From assembly GCA_029204225.1 (NCBI GenBank), contig CM055107.1, positions 50,859,227 through 50,923,226 of the forward strand: a DNA stretch of 64,000 bases. The letters are read 5' to 3'. The translations under genes were made by a program, and so were the position numbers. This DNA is from Diphasiastrum complanatum. Taxonomy: Eukaryota > Streptophyta > Lycopodiopsida > Lycopodiales > Lycopodiaceae. Shown here in pieces: positions 33,996 through 46,975 of the stretch (position 1 is the stretch's first letter; each line of letters opens with the position of its first letter). The notes beneath the pieces were generated by a model that saw nothing but the letters and a program-made list of their open reading frames with translations, did not search any database and was not told the origin of the DNA.

Positions 33996-36155
33996 GCTGT
34001 GGCTCCAGTTGATGATATCTGTAGACTTGGTATAGTCCTCTCCATAATGTTTTGGAAAGATTAAATTCAGATTAGTAACAGATGGTTTGTTGATAGATTG
34101 GTGTGAATCAATGTATCCTGATTGAATAAACTAACTGTGGCTGGGAATCTTGAATTTAATGATTGCATGTGGAAGATTTGTGCTTTTTACAAGTCTAGTG
34201 TTTCATGCAAACTGTAAACATAGAATGGAAAATGTAAGTTGCCTATTATTTTGAAAAGCAGATAAAGATTTTGAATAAGTGATGCATGCAGTTAGAGACC
34301 TCTGTGAAACCTTTCTCTGGTTGATGCTTTCTTCCCAGACCTCTAAACAGTGATGTTATTTTGTGCTATCAGTTGTTGATCTGGAATCTTGACCTATGGG
34401 AGCTGGTCTGTTGTCTCCTGTCTGACTGTTAAACCCATTTTTGGAGTCCTTGAAACCTTGAATTGTTGTTGATAATCGTGAGACAGCCGATTCTTGCTTT
34501 ATACTGTTTTTCTCAGACTTTGATTCGCATAAATGATGCAAATAGAAAAACACCAGTGCAAAGAGCAGATTAGGCTTTGCTTTGCCTGTAGCTCGGGATT
34601 TGAGGAGTGTGGATAAGGATATGTCTTGGTTTCAAGCTGCTGCTCGCCCGTCCTTCCATTTCAGGTCTTCTTGAAGAGAGTGAATATTTGAAAACCCTCT
34701 GCTCGCTATTTTTTTAGCAAATGGCTCGTCGATCTGATCTGAAATTAGCAGGGGTAGGCCATGATGCCAGATTCGGGTACTGACGAACACAGGGGAAGAA
34801 GCCTCCGTCTGACCGGATATCATCTGGACAAATTGGAAGCATGTGTGGCTAGTCGCATTGTTTGATGGGTTGAATGCCTGCTGGTGTTGCCCTGTTGAAG
34901 GTCCAAGGAGGAGAGCGATCCCATTCCCTTCCTGCTTGTTGGAAAGACCTCTCTCCCTTGGGACCTGCTTGAAAGATCTCTCTCTCGCGTGCTTGGGCAG
35001 CCACCCTTTCTTGGGTGATGACGGTTGGTAAAGATTAATACCTAAAAAAAGGATTTGAGAAGCCTTTTTCCTTTTGTGTTTGGGTTGGGTATTCTGGAGT
35101 TGAGGGACCGCATTTTATAAAATTGCATGTGTGTGCATGCTGGTCAACCGAGGTTTTTAAGAGCTTGACGTGTAGTGACTTAAAAAATGGTTCCAAAAGT
35201 GATTTTGGGAAGTCAGGAAATTTGAGTTACTAGTATCCGGTGAGAGGAATTTCGATTCCTTTGGACATGTGTGTCAAAGGAGTAAACTCAGTTTCGGATA
35301 TTGTTTTCTGGTAAGAGATAGAAGAATTTGGTTTTTTCCTTCTCTGTGGACAATTTGCATGTATACAGTCCATATCAACTTGACAATTACCTGTAAATCT
35401 AGCATTTTGAGAACTTAATACTGTTGTTTTTGTGTCAAGCTGTAATAATCGGTCAAAATTTTATTAAACCGATCTTGACAAAATAATGGTAGTGATTTAG
35501 TTCTCCAGGCAAGTACCACAATTAGTGGAGATTTTGGGTCCCTGGTACTGTGCTTTTTATCAATTTAACTCTGGAGTAAGATTACTCCCAGTAAATTGAG
35601 TTAAATGGTAATTTTTTTTTATTCTTCCTTTTCGCCGATAGGTTATCTTAAAAGATTTTGATCTTTAGGATTGTGGAAACTAAGGCTTTTCAGATACTTG
35701 TTAAAGTGAATAAATGGAATAAGGTCATAATTTTTGGGAGGTAGTTCTATATTCGATTAAAAAACAAGTGTATTGAATATTGTAAAGAATATCCGGAACC
35801 ATATTTTATTGATTTTCTATTGATTCAGGCAACTTTAACGAAGTAATGAAAATAAACCGGTGTGGTAAAAAAGGAAGTAGCCTAGCATTTACTTGTGTCA
35901 ATGGAATTTTCGGGGACCTTCGCTAAAAGAATTTTTGGGTACCGAAAAATCTAAGGGAGGAAGAAAATGAGACACCTGAGTAGCTAAATTTGATAGTGTT
36001 GTGTAATTTGGGTTGGTTAAGACTCTCTGTAAGGAAATTGCATAACATTGATTTTTTGAATTCATTAAGTTGATCACAGCTTCGCTTCTAATCCGATTTC
36101 TCCTCTTCACTGTAATCGATCGCACGAGAGAGACAGAGAGAGCGAGAGAGCACGT
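33996..36155. other. Upstream region of the RanGAP gene
   Basis: There is no repeat or retroelement motif, and short ORFs look like chance. The last 30 bases before the start codon are GA-rich (36126-36151). A CAG acceptor-like site at about 36079 could end an intron in the 5' untranslated region, but I cannot place a donor with confidence. No clear TATA box is seen. Confidence 0.5.
36126..36151 (+). promoter_or_regulatory. GA-rich 5' leader of the RanGAP gene
   Basis: A run of GAGAGA-type sequence ends five bases before the ATG. GA repeats in plant promoters and leaders can bind BBR/BPC proteins. That role is inference here. Confidence 0.4.
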
Positions 36156-38015
36156 ATGGCGAAGGCAGATATGGAGTTGTCGTGGAAGCTATGGCCTCCC
36201 AGCAACGAAACGCGAGCGCTGGTGGCAGAGCGCATTGCTTCCAATTTGCTCTGCTTTCCCTGGAGTCAGCAGAAGCATGAGCTTCTATCAGAAGCAGATG
36301 CGGCGGAAAAGGCTAAATCCATCGAAGAGCAGGCCTTCCAGGCCGCACAGAGACAGGCAGAAGCAGCCGACAATAATGCGGGAGGGGGTCAAGCCCTCAA
36401 GGGCAGCACCTTGGTCGGCCTTTATGCCAAGGAAGCCTCCAAGGCAGCCCTATGGTTCCTAAAGCCTGGCAGCAAGGGTTTGGCTACATCAGAAGAGCAC
36501 AGTACTATTGATCAGACTTCTGATGAAAACAGCGTTGCTGCTGTTGAATCTGTGAGGGAAAGTGTATCAGATAAGAAGGAAAGGGCTGCATCAGATTTTG
36601 CAGAGCTTGATCAGAAGGAAATACCTGTATCAGTTGTATCTGGGGCAGACCAGACGGAAATATGTGATGGGAAGGGGGTTGATGGTGATCGCAAGGAGGA
36701 TGTTTTGTTTGATATTTCCACTGGTGAAAGACGGATGCTGGATAAGGCTGCTGCCGAGAAGCTGTTTCAACCAGTGCAAAGTCAGATAGGTTGTATTTCT
36801 AGGGTTTGTTTGAGTAACCAGAGCTTTGGGATTGATGCCGCAGAGGTGGCGGCAGAGTTTCTTTCGGAAATAAAGGAGACTCTGATTGAAGCAGATTTAT
36901 CGGATATAGTTGCAGGACGGCATGAAGATGAGGCACTTAAAGTAATGCGTATTTTGTCTGCAGCTCTGGAGGGTTCCAATCTGAGGGTCCTCAATCTATC
37001 TGACAATGCTCTTGGGGAAAAGGGAGTGCGAGCATTCTCAACACTCTTACAATCTCAACAAGCATTGCAACAGTTATATTTCAAGAACAACGGCATTTCT
37101 GTAGAAGCAGCCACAGCTGTATGTGAGCTTCTTCCTTCAGGAAAAGATCTTGTCACTTTGCATTTCCATAATAATATGAGCGGGGATGAGGGGGCAAAGG
37201 CGCTTTCTGTATTGATCAAAACTGCTACTTTTTTGGAAGACTTCCAATTCTCGAGCAGCAGGGTGGCCGAGGAGGGAGCTATAGCTCTGACTGAGGCTTT
37301 AAGATCTGGAACGAGCTTGAAAAAGATCGATTTGCGAGACAATATGTTTGGCCCTAAGGGCGGCTTTGAATTAGGACTTACCCTAAGGCAGCATCAGGGG
37401 TTGACAGAGGTTTATCTCAGCGATTTGGGGTTAGAAGATCAAGGCGCCAAATCTATCTTGGAGGCTCTCAAGGATAATGTTCCGTGTCTCAAGATTCTTG
37501 ATCTTGGTGGAAATGAGATAACTGCAGCGGCGGCTTCTCACATAGCCACATGTATCAAAGAAAAGCATCAGCTAATGAAATTGGGTTTGGCAGAGAATGA
37601 GTTGAGAGACAGAGGTTGTAAAATTGTTTCTCAGGCGCTCATTGAGGGGCATAATTGCCTTAGAGAGTTAGACTTGAGTGTCAATTACCTCAGCAACTTG
37701 GGAGCCATCGCTGCTGGAGAAGCGATAACAAACAAGAAGGAATTTAAGCTGCTGAATTTGAATGGAAACCACATATCAATGGCGGGCCTCGATGCGCTGC
37801 GGGAGCTTCTTGCTAAATGCTGCAGTGGTGAGGCAGTCCTTGGGCCATTGGATGATAACGAAGAGGATGATTTTGAAGATGGTGAGGAAGACGAACAATC
37901 AAGCATTGATTATGAAGATAATGATCCCAATGAAGACACAGAAAAAGGTGAGGAAAAGCTGGACGACGAGGAAGGTTTAGATCTGAGCTTAGGGAACTTG
38001 GCTGTGGTAGACTGA
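36156..38015 (+). CDS. RANGAP: Ran GTPase-activating protein with plant WPP domain
   Basis: This intact 619-residue, intron-free reading frame encodes a RanGAP, which stimulates GTP hydrolysis by Ran and so maintains the Ran gradient for nuclear transport and mitosis. Residues 9-105 form the plant-specific WPP domain (WKLWPPSNETR, WPP at 13-15), known to target plant RanGAP to the nuclear envelope and cell plate. Residues 105-200 are a variable linker. Residues 205-555 are RanGAP-type leucine-rich repeats, including LNLSDNALGEKGVRAF, IDLRDN, LDLGGNEI, LDLSVNYL and LNLNGNHIS. Arg255 in DIVAGRHEDEA is the likely conserved catalytic Arg. Residues 564-607 are the acidic tail. The protein is longer than Arabidopsis RanGAP1 (535 residues), mainly in linker and tail. 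The start is chosen because the WPP domain begins nine residues later. It is the only convincing host gene here. Confidence 0.97.
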   Translation: MAKADMELSWKLWPPSNETRALVAERIASNLLCFPWSQQKHELLSEADAAEKAKSIEEQAFQAAQRQAEAADNNAGGGQALKGSTLVGLYAKEASKAALWFLKPGSKGLATSEEHSTIDQTSDENSVAAVESVRESVSDKKERAASDFAELDQKEIPVSVVSGADQTEICDGKGVDGDRKEDVLFDISTGERRMLDKAAAEKLFQPVQSQIGCISRVCLSNQSFGIDAAEVAAEFLSEIKETLIEADLSDIVAGRHEDEALKVMRILSAALEGSNLRVLNLSDNALGEKGVRAFSTLLQSQQALQQLYFKNNGISVEAATAVCELLPSGKDLVTLHFHNNMSGDEGAKALSVLIKTATFLEDFQFSSSRVAEEGAIALTEALRSGTSLKKIDLRDNMFGPKGGFELGLTLRQHQGLTEVYLSDLGLEDQGAKSILEALKDNVPCLKILDLGGNEITAAAASHIATCIKEKHQLMKLGLAENELRDRGCKIVSQALIEGHNCLRELDLSVNYLSNLGAIAAGEAITNKKEFKLLNLNGNHISMAGLDALRELLAKCCSGEAVLGPLDDNEEDDFEDGEEDEQSSIDYEDNDPNEDTEKGEEKLDDEEGLDLSLGNLAVVD

Positions 38016-40892
38016 AGTTGAGCTTGCTTAGCGCTATGCTGTGCTGAAAACCAGGATAAAAGTATTGGATTATATGTGTTATATGTATTTGGCATCTACT
38101 TTTTCCCCCGTATGGGTCCTCATTTGTGAGGCTCATTCTTGTTCGATTTTTAACCTGATGTAGTGGTGAAGAATTCGTCAACGACTCAACACTTATTAAG
38201 GGACTGATTTTCTTTTTGCGGAGCTATTCTGAACTTAAGTTCAGCACGATTTAGCTACCTAGGATTTCTCTCCTCTAAGATTGCCACAAATTTTGAAAAT
38301 TCATCTTGTGTGCATTAGGCCTGTCAAATGACTGTTAATGTGTGGAATGATACTTACCTCTTTGACGATTTCTTTGATCACATTTTCTTAAGTATGTGGC
38401 ATATATGTGAGAAGAGCATCATTGATAGTTTTGCCAAATATTTTGATATTCCTAGCATCACTATCTTATGCTATAGTTTATCATGCATAAGGTGCAATAG
38501 GATACTACTAAACTTGTGGTGTAAGATGCCCTATTCGACCTTGTGTACAATTTTGATATTATTTAGCAAATGTTTTGCTGTATTTGTTTTCATCCGTATG
38601 ATTCAAGGTGGCTTGTTAACAAAATGGTGTTCAATATTTATGATCGTGTCCATCTTTTTATGTGTTCAGAGAATCTGTTGAGTTCTTGAGTGCTATAATG
38701 ACATCAAACCTACTTGGGTTGTAGATGTATGTAGAGATTTTTGTAGCAATCAATCAACTTGCTGATTTTGGTGAGCACTTAATTCATTTTGCCGTCAAGC
38801 CAAATATGCTAATCATGGGTATAGATGTTGCAACGTATAGTACATGCAAGGTGTGTTGAAGTTGAAAATGACTTTATAATTGGACTCCATGATGTTAAAG
38901 TTCCAATTTCCAAATTTTTATGTACACATTTATCTTGACCTGATTTTGAGTTTGATAAGTTTGGGGTTTGAATAAAAAACGTGACTCTGGTAATTGGCTA
39001 TAATGTCATTGCTCAAGAGTCAAGACATGCCTACCTTTTTAGGTATGAAATCTAATTTGTGGTTACATATGAGGCACAATAGCATGGCATTGAAGTCAAT
39101 CCAAGTTAGCTTGAAAAGTGTTGGGAATGAAGAAATTTGCTGTATGGATGTGATAAATGTTAAAAAGCTTGCCTCTAGAGACTCTAAAATTGGAGGGGAA
39201 TTTTGCTAGAAGCTACACTTGTACGATACAAATGTCATATGAAATGAGAAAACATAGTTGAAAATAAGAGAAAGCTCATGCACACGGTCACCTATATCTT
39301 CTATTATTTCGTAGTTTGCATTTTTATTTGTTTCATTGCGACATTAACCTTGATTTGTCAACTACAAGGCCTTGGATAGTATAAATAAGCTTTTGAATGT
39401 GATTGTTTTGGGTGGATTTATTAGATGCCCAACAACTAGTTTGGTTAGCTTAGGTAGTGAGTTAGTTTATTTTCTTCTCTCTTGTATGTCCTCATTTGTG
39501 TGGTAGCTTGAATTTAATTCCTTACTTGAAGGAGAGGGACCAAACTCCTCACCTTAAGGACCATACGTGCAAGTTCCGATCCGGGACACAATCAAATTAG
39601 GGTTTGGATTTTTCAAAACGCAAAATTTACATAGCTTTTTCTTTACTTTGCCTTAGGTTTTTTTTAACTTATTCTCGAATTTTTTTCAAGAGAATTGTTT
39701 TAATGGGATGTCGATATATTAGTAGTGCATATTCAGGGAAGTCCTTTTGAAAGTGTGAGCTGTTGCAAGTAATTATCACTCTTATGTTAGTTGGGTCCCA
39801 AACTCATGGATGATGAGTGTCTGTAAGGACGAACTTGCAAAAGACAACTCAGTGGCCTACTTAATGAATAAATTGATTAATGAGCTGACTCTTTACTATG
39901 AAATCTGGATTTGACAGGTGGTTGACATTCAGCCATGCTCAATTTGTAAACAATCCTTGGCGTGAGCTCCCAAAATTGTTCTATGAAGGCTTATAGCCTT
40001 GTGCTATCAAGGCAGAGTTGTGCTTGTGCCAGTCTCCGGTCTTCTCTTATGTGTTAATCAGCTATCAAAAGTTTTTGTTATCTTAGGTGCCTTTCCCATT
40101 TAGTTGAATTGAGTAAGCTTGTAACATTGATTGTTTTCACTCTCGTCTTTTTGGTTTCTAGTGTGTCTTTATATGTATTGGCTAGATCAATATAGCTCTA
40201 GTTTCTATGCAATGTTTATCTTTCCCTTTTTCCAGTTTATCAGTAGGTTGTTCTTCTAATGTGTTGATTGATCATTTTTGAGTTCATTGAACACTTATTA
40301 AACTATCAATTTTTTTTCAGCCATTAGTGTTGTATTTTTGCGATCCGGATCGCGGATTGCTGATATTTCGAAACATTTTTTTGGCAATGGATTGCGATCC
40401 ATTGCAACCATGGTTAGAATTTGTTACCACTATGGTTCTAACCTTAAGGGGAGAAAAAGGAAGGTGTTACCAACTCACCACTCATGGGAGGAGCACTTAG
40501 CTTTTTTAGCTTATTTAAGGACCAATTTAGCCTTAGCAAGCTTTTTTCTCCTTTTTGTATATCCTTATTTGCATGGCAAAATGTAGTTCAACTCAACCAA
40601 GCAGAGAAAAGAGACTTGCTACCAATCATCACTTATTGAAGGACCACAGTCAACACTTACTAGCAGCACACTCTTTTCGAGTGTTTTTTTTTAATAACTT
40701 TGATCATCCCACATTGTTTTATAAATACATTGGTTTCTAGTATTTTGTCTTTGTTTCGGTAACTAATATACATACCTTGTTCTTATTTATTTTATTTTAT
40801 TTTTTATTTTTTATTTTTATTTTATTTCTAATTAGATTTATAAATTTATAAATTTTGAATTTCATTTTATTTGAATTATTATTATTATTATT
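38016..40892. other. Downstream region of RanGAP, no gene recognised
   Basis: AT-rich DNA with the presumed 3' untranslated region at its start. Small ORFs (38328-38681, 38994-39209, 40338-40586) lack recognisable motifs and have composition expected by chance. No LTR, PBS or pol motif is seen. A/T homopolymer runs cluster at 40780-40890. Confidence 0.5.
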
Positions 40893-41066
40893 ATTTTCTC
40901 TTTCTTCTTAGTCAACATTGGGTCTACCGAAGAGAATCCCGATTCTTTTGAAACATATTAGCAACTTTTGCTTGGATATATTTTCTCTTTTGCTTCTTAG
41001 TCAACATTGGGTCTACCGAAGAGAATCCCGATTCTTTTGAAACATATTAGCAACTTTTGCTTGGAA
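40893..41066. repeat. 89-bp tandem duplication
   Basis: Two adjacent units begin with ATTTTCTCTTT at 40893 and 40980. The core from GTCAACATTGGGTCTACC to CTTTTGCTTGGA is identical in both, so the duplication is recent. It lies 3 kb downstream of RanGAP in non-coding DNA. Confidence 0.93.
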
Positions 41067-42439
41067 ATTGATGAGAAATAAGCAATGATGTTTGGCTAAA
41101 AAAATTTGTTTATTGTATTTTATATTATTGTTTTGACTTAGATACTTTAACTTTTTGAGTTGCTCGTATATTGTTTCTAAGCTTTAACTTATGACATCAT
41201 GACTTCTCTATAAAAATTTGTCAAATTGGATATATTTAGATTTCACAAATAGATATTTTTTTGTCACTTTAGCGGACATGCAAATTCTTAATGAATTTTC
41301 GTCCAAGTAGTGGCTAGTTGTATGTTCTTATTTGCATATCTTGAGAAGCTGCGCATGCTGACAACTAGTCTAATATTTTACTAATCAAAACTAACATCTC
41401 TTACTCGATGTCATGTTGGTAAGGTTCTTGTTGTTTCATAATTATTTTATGGCTCCCTCTTTTTGGTGTTTTTTTTTTTTTTTTGGTTTTTGATTTTTTG
41501 AGTTCTTAGTCTATTGCTTATTAGAGTTAATCACTTGCTTCTAGATCACCCATATATTCTCCTTTCTTCTACCTAGCTCTAGTTTCAAAAAGTTTTTGAA
41601 GTTTGTGATTTATTGCCTATTAAGAACTTGTGTTGTACCTTTATCAATTTTCTGGTTCTCTTCTGTCTGCTTTTAATTTTTAAAGTCTAATTTATAAAAT
41701 TGTTTTTACTAAAGGTTAATTGATGCGCTACTTCCTTTCTTTTCAACTTTCAACATTGGTCTCTCCTTTAGAGGTTAAAAAATAAAAATAAAAATTCTTT
41801 CATGTATAGTTGAAGTCTTGGTTGGGCTTCATTAGATAAATATTTCAATATTTCTTAATGTTTAGGTTTAGGTTCTTGTTCTTGATGGTATCAAAGTTAT
41901 AATTTATGTTAATTTTTGCCTCTTGTAAAGAATTTTGTACATTTGCCTCTTTGGCCGTCCTTGCAATTTATCACCAAGAGTCACTTAACGCAAATTTTAT
42001 AAAACCTTTTCCAAAAAAATTTCATGTGATTGACTTTCTCATGGTCCAATTAACTTTTTCTCACCATGTTAGAATCTAAACCATACTCACATGAAGTTTC
42101 CTTTCTTTGGGTCCTTTTAGGATCAAGGGCTTTTTGGTTATTTCAGTGAAAGACTTCCGATGTGAGAGGGAGTCAAGTAGTGTTACTTCAAAAACTTGCG
42201 GGCACTTGATCGCATGCTATTGTCAGTGATCTTTCGAGTGTAACATGCGGACCTATTTAGGTGCCTGACCACTTTACAACAGCTTTGTTAAACAAATGAA
42301 GGGTGTGGTCAACACTAATTTTGACCTCAGACCAATAGCCTTCAGGAGGGCCTGGTCTTAAATGATTGACTGAGTACTCAAAATATAGTCTATGGCTCTT
42401 CTACTATCAACACTTCAGACGTTTGCTCTTCCATCTCTT
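41067..42439. other. AT-rich non-coding DNA
   Basis: No gene, LTR or clear repeat is seen. Thymine runs occur at about 41466-41484. Confidence 0.45.
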
Positions 42440-43935
42440 TACCCCTTTGTTTTGTTAGTAGAAATGGTACAAATCATAGATAAAATTTTAACTTTTTGTC
42501 TAAATGTAATTTGAATAAACTTTAGAATTTTGGAGAACGTCCTATTAAATGGTCTATTTTTAAGTCTGTATGATACCTCTAGCCCAATCCATACCACCCA
42601 AGTATCTATGTCATTTATAACATATGAAGTAGTAGTATCGTATATGTTTGGTGATGGATCGATTCTGCAAGTAGGCAGCTGTAGTAACAGCTTCTGCCCA
42701 GAACTTCTTTGGAAGAGAGGCATGGGCCATTATGCTCTTGGCACTTTCGATGAGTGTCTAGTTCTTCTGCTCAGCTACACCATTGGACTGAGGTGAGTAG
42801 CTGGTTTTGTATTGTTGAAGTATCCCGTTGGCCTTACAGAACTCCTTGAATTCTGTGGAGATGTACTCCCCTCCATCTGTGCGTAGAGCCTTGATCTTCC
42901 TCCGAGTCTGGTTTTATGTAGACGCTTTGAACTGCTTGAAGAACTTGAATGCTTCGGATTTGTTCTTCATATAGTAGGTTGCAGCCCTTTGAGAGAAGTC
43001 ATCGATGAAGGTTAGAAAATAGAGAGCTCTCCCTATGAAAGTAGTCTGCATCGGGCCACAAATGTCGTTGTGTACAAGTCAAGCAAGCCCTTGGATGTAT
43101 GAATTGAGTCTGAACTGAAGGGACTTCTAGCATACTTGCTGATAATACAGCTTTCGCATGGAGAAGTTGGCTTGCTGACTGAAGGCAGACCTTGTACTAG
43201 ACTCTGAACTGACATTTGCTGAATACTGTTGTGATTAAGATGGCCAGGTCTGAAATGCCACAACATATCAGTTGATTCAGAAGTGGTTGTGTGAAGAGCT
43301 TGACTGTTAGAAGAGTAGTAGTGGCTGAGTTTGTAAATATAGCTGCTTCTTCCATAGGCTAAAACCTTCCGGGATTTGTCAAGGATTGTGTAGCCTTTTG
43401 TATCGAATTTGACCCTCCAACCTGAATTGGTTATTTTTCTAATTGAGAGCAGATTCTTGGTCAGATTTGAAACGTGGAGAATGTTGGACAACAACTTGAC
43501 CTCACCTCCCTTGAATTCAACTCTGACTGTTCCTTCACCTTCGATTGAATATGATGAATTGTCTCCAAGTTGCACAACTCGAGAGTGGGTGAATGACTTG
43601 TAGTCTTTGAACCAGTCGCGATGGTGAGTCATGTGTTGAGTTGCTCCCGAATCTAGACACCAGGAGTCGGTATCCAGTTGTTTTCCGACTTTGGTCATGA
43701 AGGCTACTTTATCTTCTGTTTCTTGTTGTTGCTGATTTGAGTGACTGGTTGTAGCACTATGTGCTTGTTGTTGGAACTGCTTCTTCTTTTCGTTGTTGTA
43801 CTTCAAAGTTCGGTAGTCCTTGATTTCATGGTCAATCCTCTTATAGTATCTGCAGAATAGTTTCTGCACAAGTTGGAATGTCTTGTGGAGTTTGACTGAA
43901 CACCAATCTAACGCCGCTTCCATTAGCACCATTGA
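42440..43935 (-). pseudogene. Minus-strand Copia gag-protease-integrase fragment
   Basis: An open frame at 43932-43033 starts within gag. It has a damaged zinc knuckle (FCRYYKRIDHEIKDYR, two Cys changed to Tyr), the protease LDSGATQHMTHH with an intact DSG, and pre-integrase HLNHNSIQQM. Integrase continues in broken frames to about 42580, including SPQSNGVAEQ near 42790. It then decays into unrelated sequence. The family is that of the copies at 1.7-5.3 kb. There is no LTR, reverse transcriptase or RNase H. Both Cys-to-Tyr changes are G-to-A on the coding strand. Confidence 0.85.
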
Positions 43936-45131
43936 GAATAGTTTTAGTTTATCACCTATATCAACTTCACCACATATAACACATGCTTTTGCATAGATAT
44001 GAAGAAATATGGTTGGATCTATAGTTTTATTATATTTGGGTATTCTCGATCTAGGTGGTTTTTTGATTATGGGGCAAGGTGGATGTGGTAATTACCAAGC
44101 TATTCAGTCTAGACCATTGATTTGATAAATGGTAGAGATTTAAGGCATAACCCTATTTCTAGACCCTTTTAGATTCATCCTACTACAATTATAAATGGCT
44201 GAACACTTTATTGTTTTAGTGGTTGTTGTATATACCTCATTTGGTGGTGATATTGGAGGAGAAATATTTGTGTAAAATTTCTTCATTGTCTTGCTTATGT
44301 AAATGATGATCATGCTCTCTAATTTCTGACATTATTACATGTCTAAAATAGGTCCTCAATCATTCTTGAATCACAGCGTGCCAAGTGATTCAATCCAAGT
44401 TTTTTTTTTTCTTTTACACTTAAAATGCCGGTGTGCTAACTTTGGAGACTGTAAATTTTTTATTTTCTAGCTATTTGAATCATGACGTTGGCGTGCTAAC
44501 TGTGGAGACTGCAAAAAATATGCTGAAATAATGTTTTAACTCAAAATTTGGATCTCAAATGTGTCAAAATACCTTTTCTATCTTATAATTTAAACTTTTC
44601 AGCCTATTAAAGTGTAATGTATTTCACAAATTACGATTTAATATCATAAAAGTGAATATTTTTCTATGACAATGATGCTTTGATACCTGAATTGCCATAT
44701 AGACTACATAGTTTGGTACTTGCATTATCACATAGACTATACAATTTGTTTTACATGAGAAAGTTGAATGGTTGTGAATGATTCACATGTAATACATGAC
44801 CAAAAAAAAAAAAAAGTGGACACAATACCATAGAAGAAAGATGTGCTAGAGATTGTCATGACACCTATCAAGAGACATGGAGAATATTATTAGTATTATA
44901 AAATGGAGACAACCAATGTCACTTCCAAAGTTGTCTCACATTGAAGTCCTCCTCAAAAGCAACATGTTTGTTCAAGTTAAAATCCATTGAAATTTTTGTA
45001 TTTAGTCAATATCTTCTTGCAATTATAGATAGAATGTAGTTAATACGACATGACACGCCATGTGCTACATAATAGGTGAACCATGGGTAAAATGAAACTT
45101 GCAAAACTCGGAAATAATTTACTCGCAGATT

Positions 45132-45137
<6 letters not shown>
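43936..45137. other. Unassigned AT-rich DNA
   Basis: Nothing recognisable. A poly-A run lies at 44802-44815. Small ORFs look like chance. Confidence 0.45.

Positions 45138-45194
<57 letters not shown>
45138..45194. repeat. (GA)n microsatellite
   Basis: About 28 uninterrupted GA units. Confidence 0.97.
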
Positions 45195-45197
<3 letters not shown>

Positions 45198-46975
45198 GTA
45201 AATGCAATGGTGAAAAGCTCGCTTAAAAATGATAAGAAGCTTGCTTAGGCCCATCCTTGAGAGAAAGAATTGCACATAAACAACTTTTACAATATTATGC
45301 CCTTTATATTCATTGCAAATGCTCTTGATTTTTGTCAAGGCAATTCTATCAAATAAGTATACTTCAAGGAAAGCCACAAAATGCTAAAGTAAAAAGTACA
45401 AATTTAAAATTTATAATGGATGAAACTAATGGATTTTTTGCACTTGAAAAATTGACATACGCTTTATTATCTATTTTTGAAGTGCATTATATCAAGCCTT
45501 TTAAGATTGGCATTTGTGATGAACTTATTAATTGCACTCATATGGTGGATTTCTTCTTTCAAATTTATAAAAAAAAATGAGATGATAAAACAAATGTGAA
45601 TTAAATTATAACTTTAGAAAGTGACATGAGACCAATCATGAATATTGAAATGACATGAGGCCAATCTTATATATTGAAGTCTAGAAAAACTTTGAAATAT
45701 AATTATGGCCCATTAGAAGTACCTAAGGGAGCTGGTATAGGATGTTAAAGCCTACAAAAAAGGAAGTCAAAAAAGGTGGCCCAACATAAAATTTTAGCCA
45801 CACATTGGAATGCGTTGCCAATCATTTATGATAAAAAAATACATCTTTTTAGTAACCTTGTCATTGGATTCTAAGTACTTATATTTATAGCTCAACCTAA
45901 TGCCATTGCCATTATTTTCCAACCAATTTAGTAGATGAAAGGGTCACATAAATACCCATTCCTACTTCATAAAGGGTGAAAGGCCAATTTCAAGAACCGT
46001 CCTCTCATACTTTAAATTTTTGCATCTTCCAACACACGTGGTGAGTTGGTGTATAGAGCTAGAGCTTGAGTTGTGGTCTCGCCCACCCAAGCTTGATTCT
46101 ATCAGATTTCATGGGTTAATAATACCAAAAAGCATACTTGTCCAAAAGAAAAGCGCAAAGCATTGAACACTAAAGTCCAAGGGCACGTGGCTCCTTGTGG
46201 CAAGGTGTACCAAACCCTTACCTTTATTGGCTACCCCTGGTGGTCACCAGCACCAAACATGCACCATGGCTCGATCTTTTTTACATGATCATTCCAATTT
46301 TGCCACGTGTCAAGTAAACCATTGAAATGTTTCACATAGGTGGCTAATATCCTGCTAAAACCCATATGGTATGGGATAGATATATCTATGTCATTAAGCC
46401 CGGGCCTGCATTTTGAAGACTTCGCGGCCCTTCAATGCTCCACCTGGTTTTTCAGGCCTTACTATGAAAAGATACATACAGATACAAATTAGCTCTATCA
46501 GATATATCTCGTCTTCTTTTCTGGCTTTCAAAGATAAGAAGCAAATTTCCAAACACAGCCATGGCTTATGAATCACGATTGATCGACGAGGGAGGATCGT
46601 AGACTCTCTCTCTATAGCAAAATTAGGCAGCACTACTGTCTACTGGGTGGACTTCCCAGGGCGGGCGGGCTGGCTGGCTGGCTGCAGCGATGACGAATGA
46701 CGAAGGACGAGGTGGGGTGGGCCCTCAGGACTTTTTCCTTTCTCTATTTATTAGCATTTTTAGCTTCACTATTTCATTCATAATATGCTATTGCTGTGAA
46801 TGGTTGTTTACAGTTTCATTACCCGAGTCTGTGACTCTGCTTACTATTGTGGATCATTGAAATAAGGACTTCGTCATACGAGAAACTCCGGCTGCAAGGA
46901 TTTGATTCTATCAAGTCGCTGATCATGGCAATAATGGTTTTTTGAAGAAAAAAGGTACTTGCTGTTTCGTTTTCT
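45195..46975. other. Unassigned DNA with short tetranucleotide repeats
   Basis: No gene recognised. An 82-codon plus-strand ORF at 45332-45580 has ordinary composition but no known motif. At 46657-46684 there is a run of GGGC then GGCT units. Confidence 0.4.

Noticed and set aside
36070-36462. 130-codon plus-strand ORF overlapping the RanGAP start
   Set aside because: It is an alternative frame of the RanGAP coding region with a non-ATG start and Arg/Pro-rich shadow composition.
38328-38681. 117-codon ORF downstream of RanGAP with hydrophobic segments
   Set aside because: It is Cys/Phe/Ile-rich translation of AT-rich DNA, with no motif and no support for splicing or homology.
45006-45377. 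Minus-strand ORF with a long Ser-Leu repeat
   Set aside because: The repeat is simply the GA microsatellite translated. The same applies to the ORF at 59194-59748 over its repeat part.
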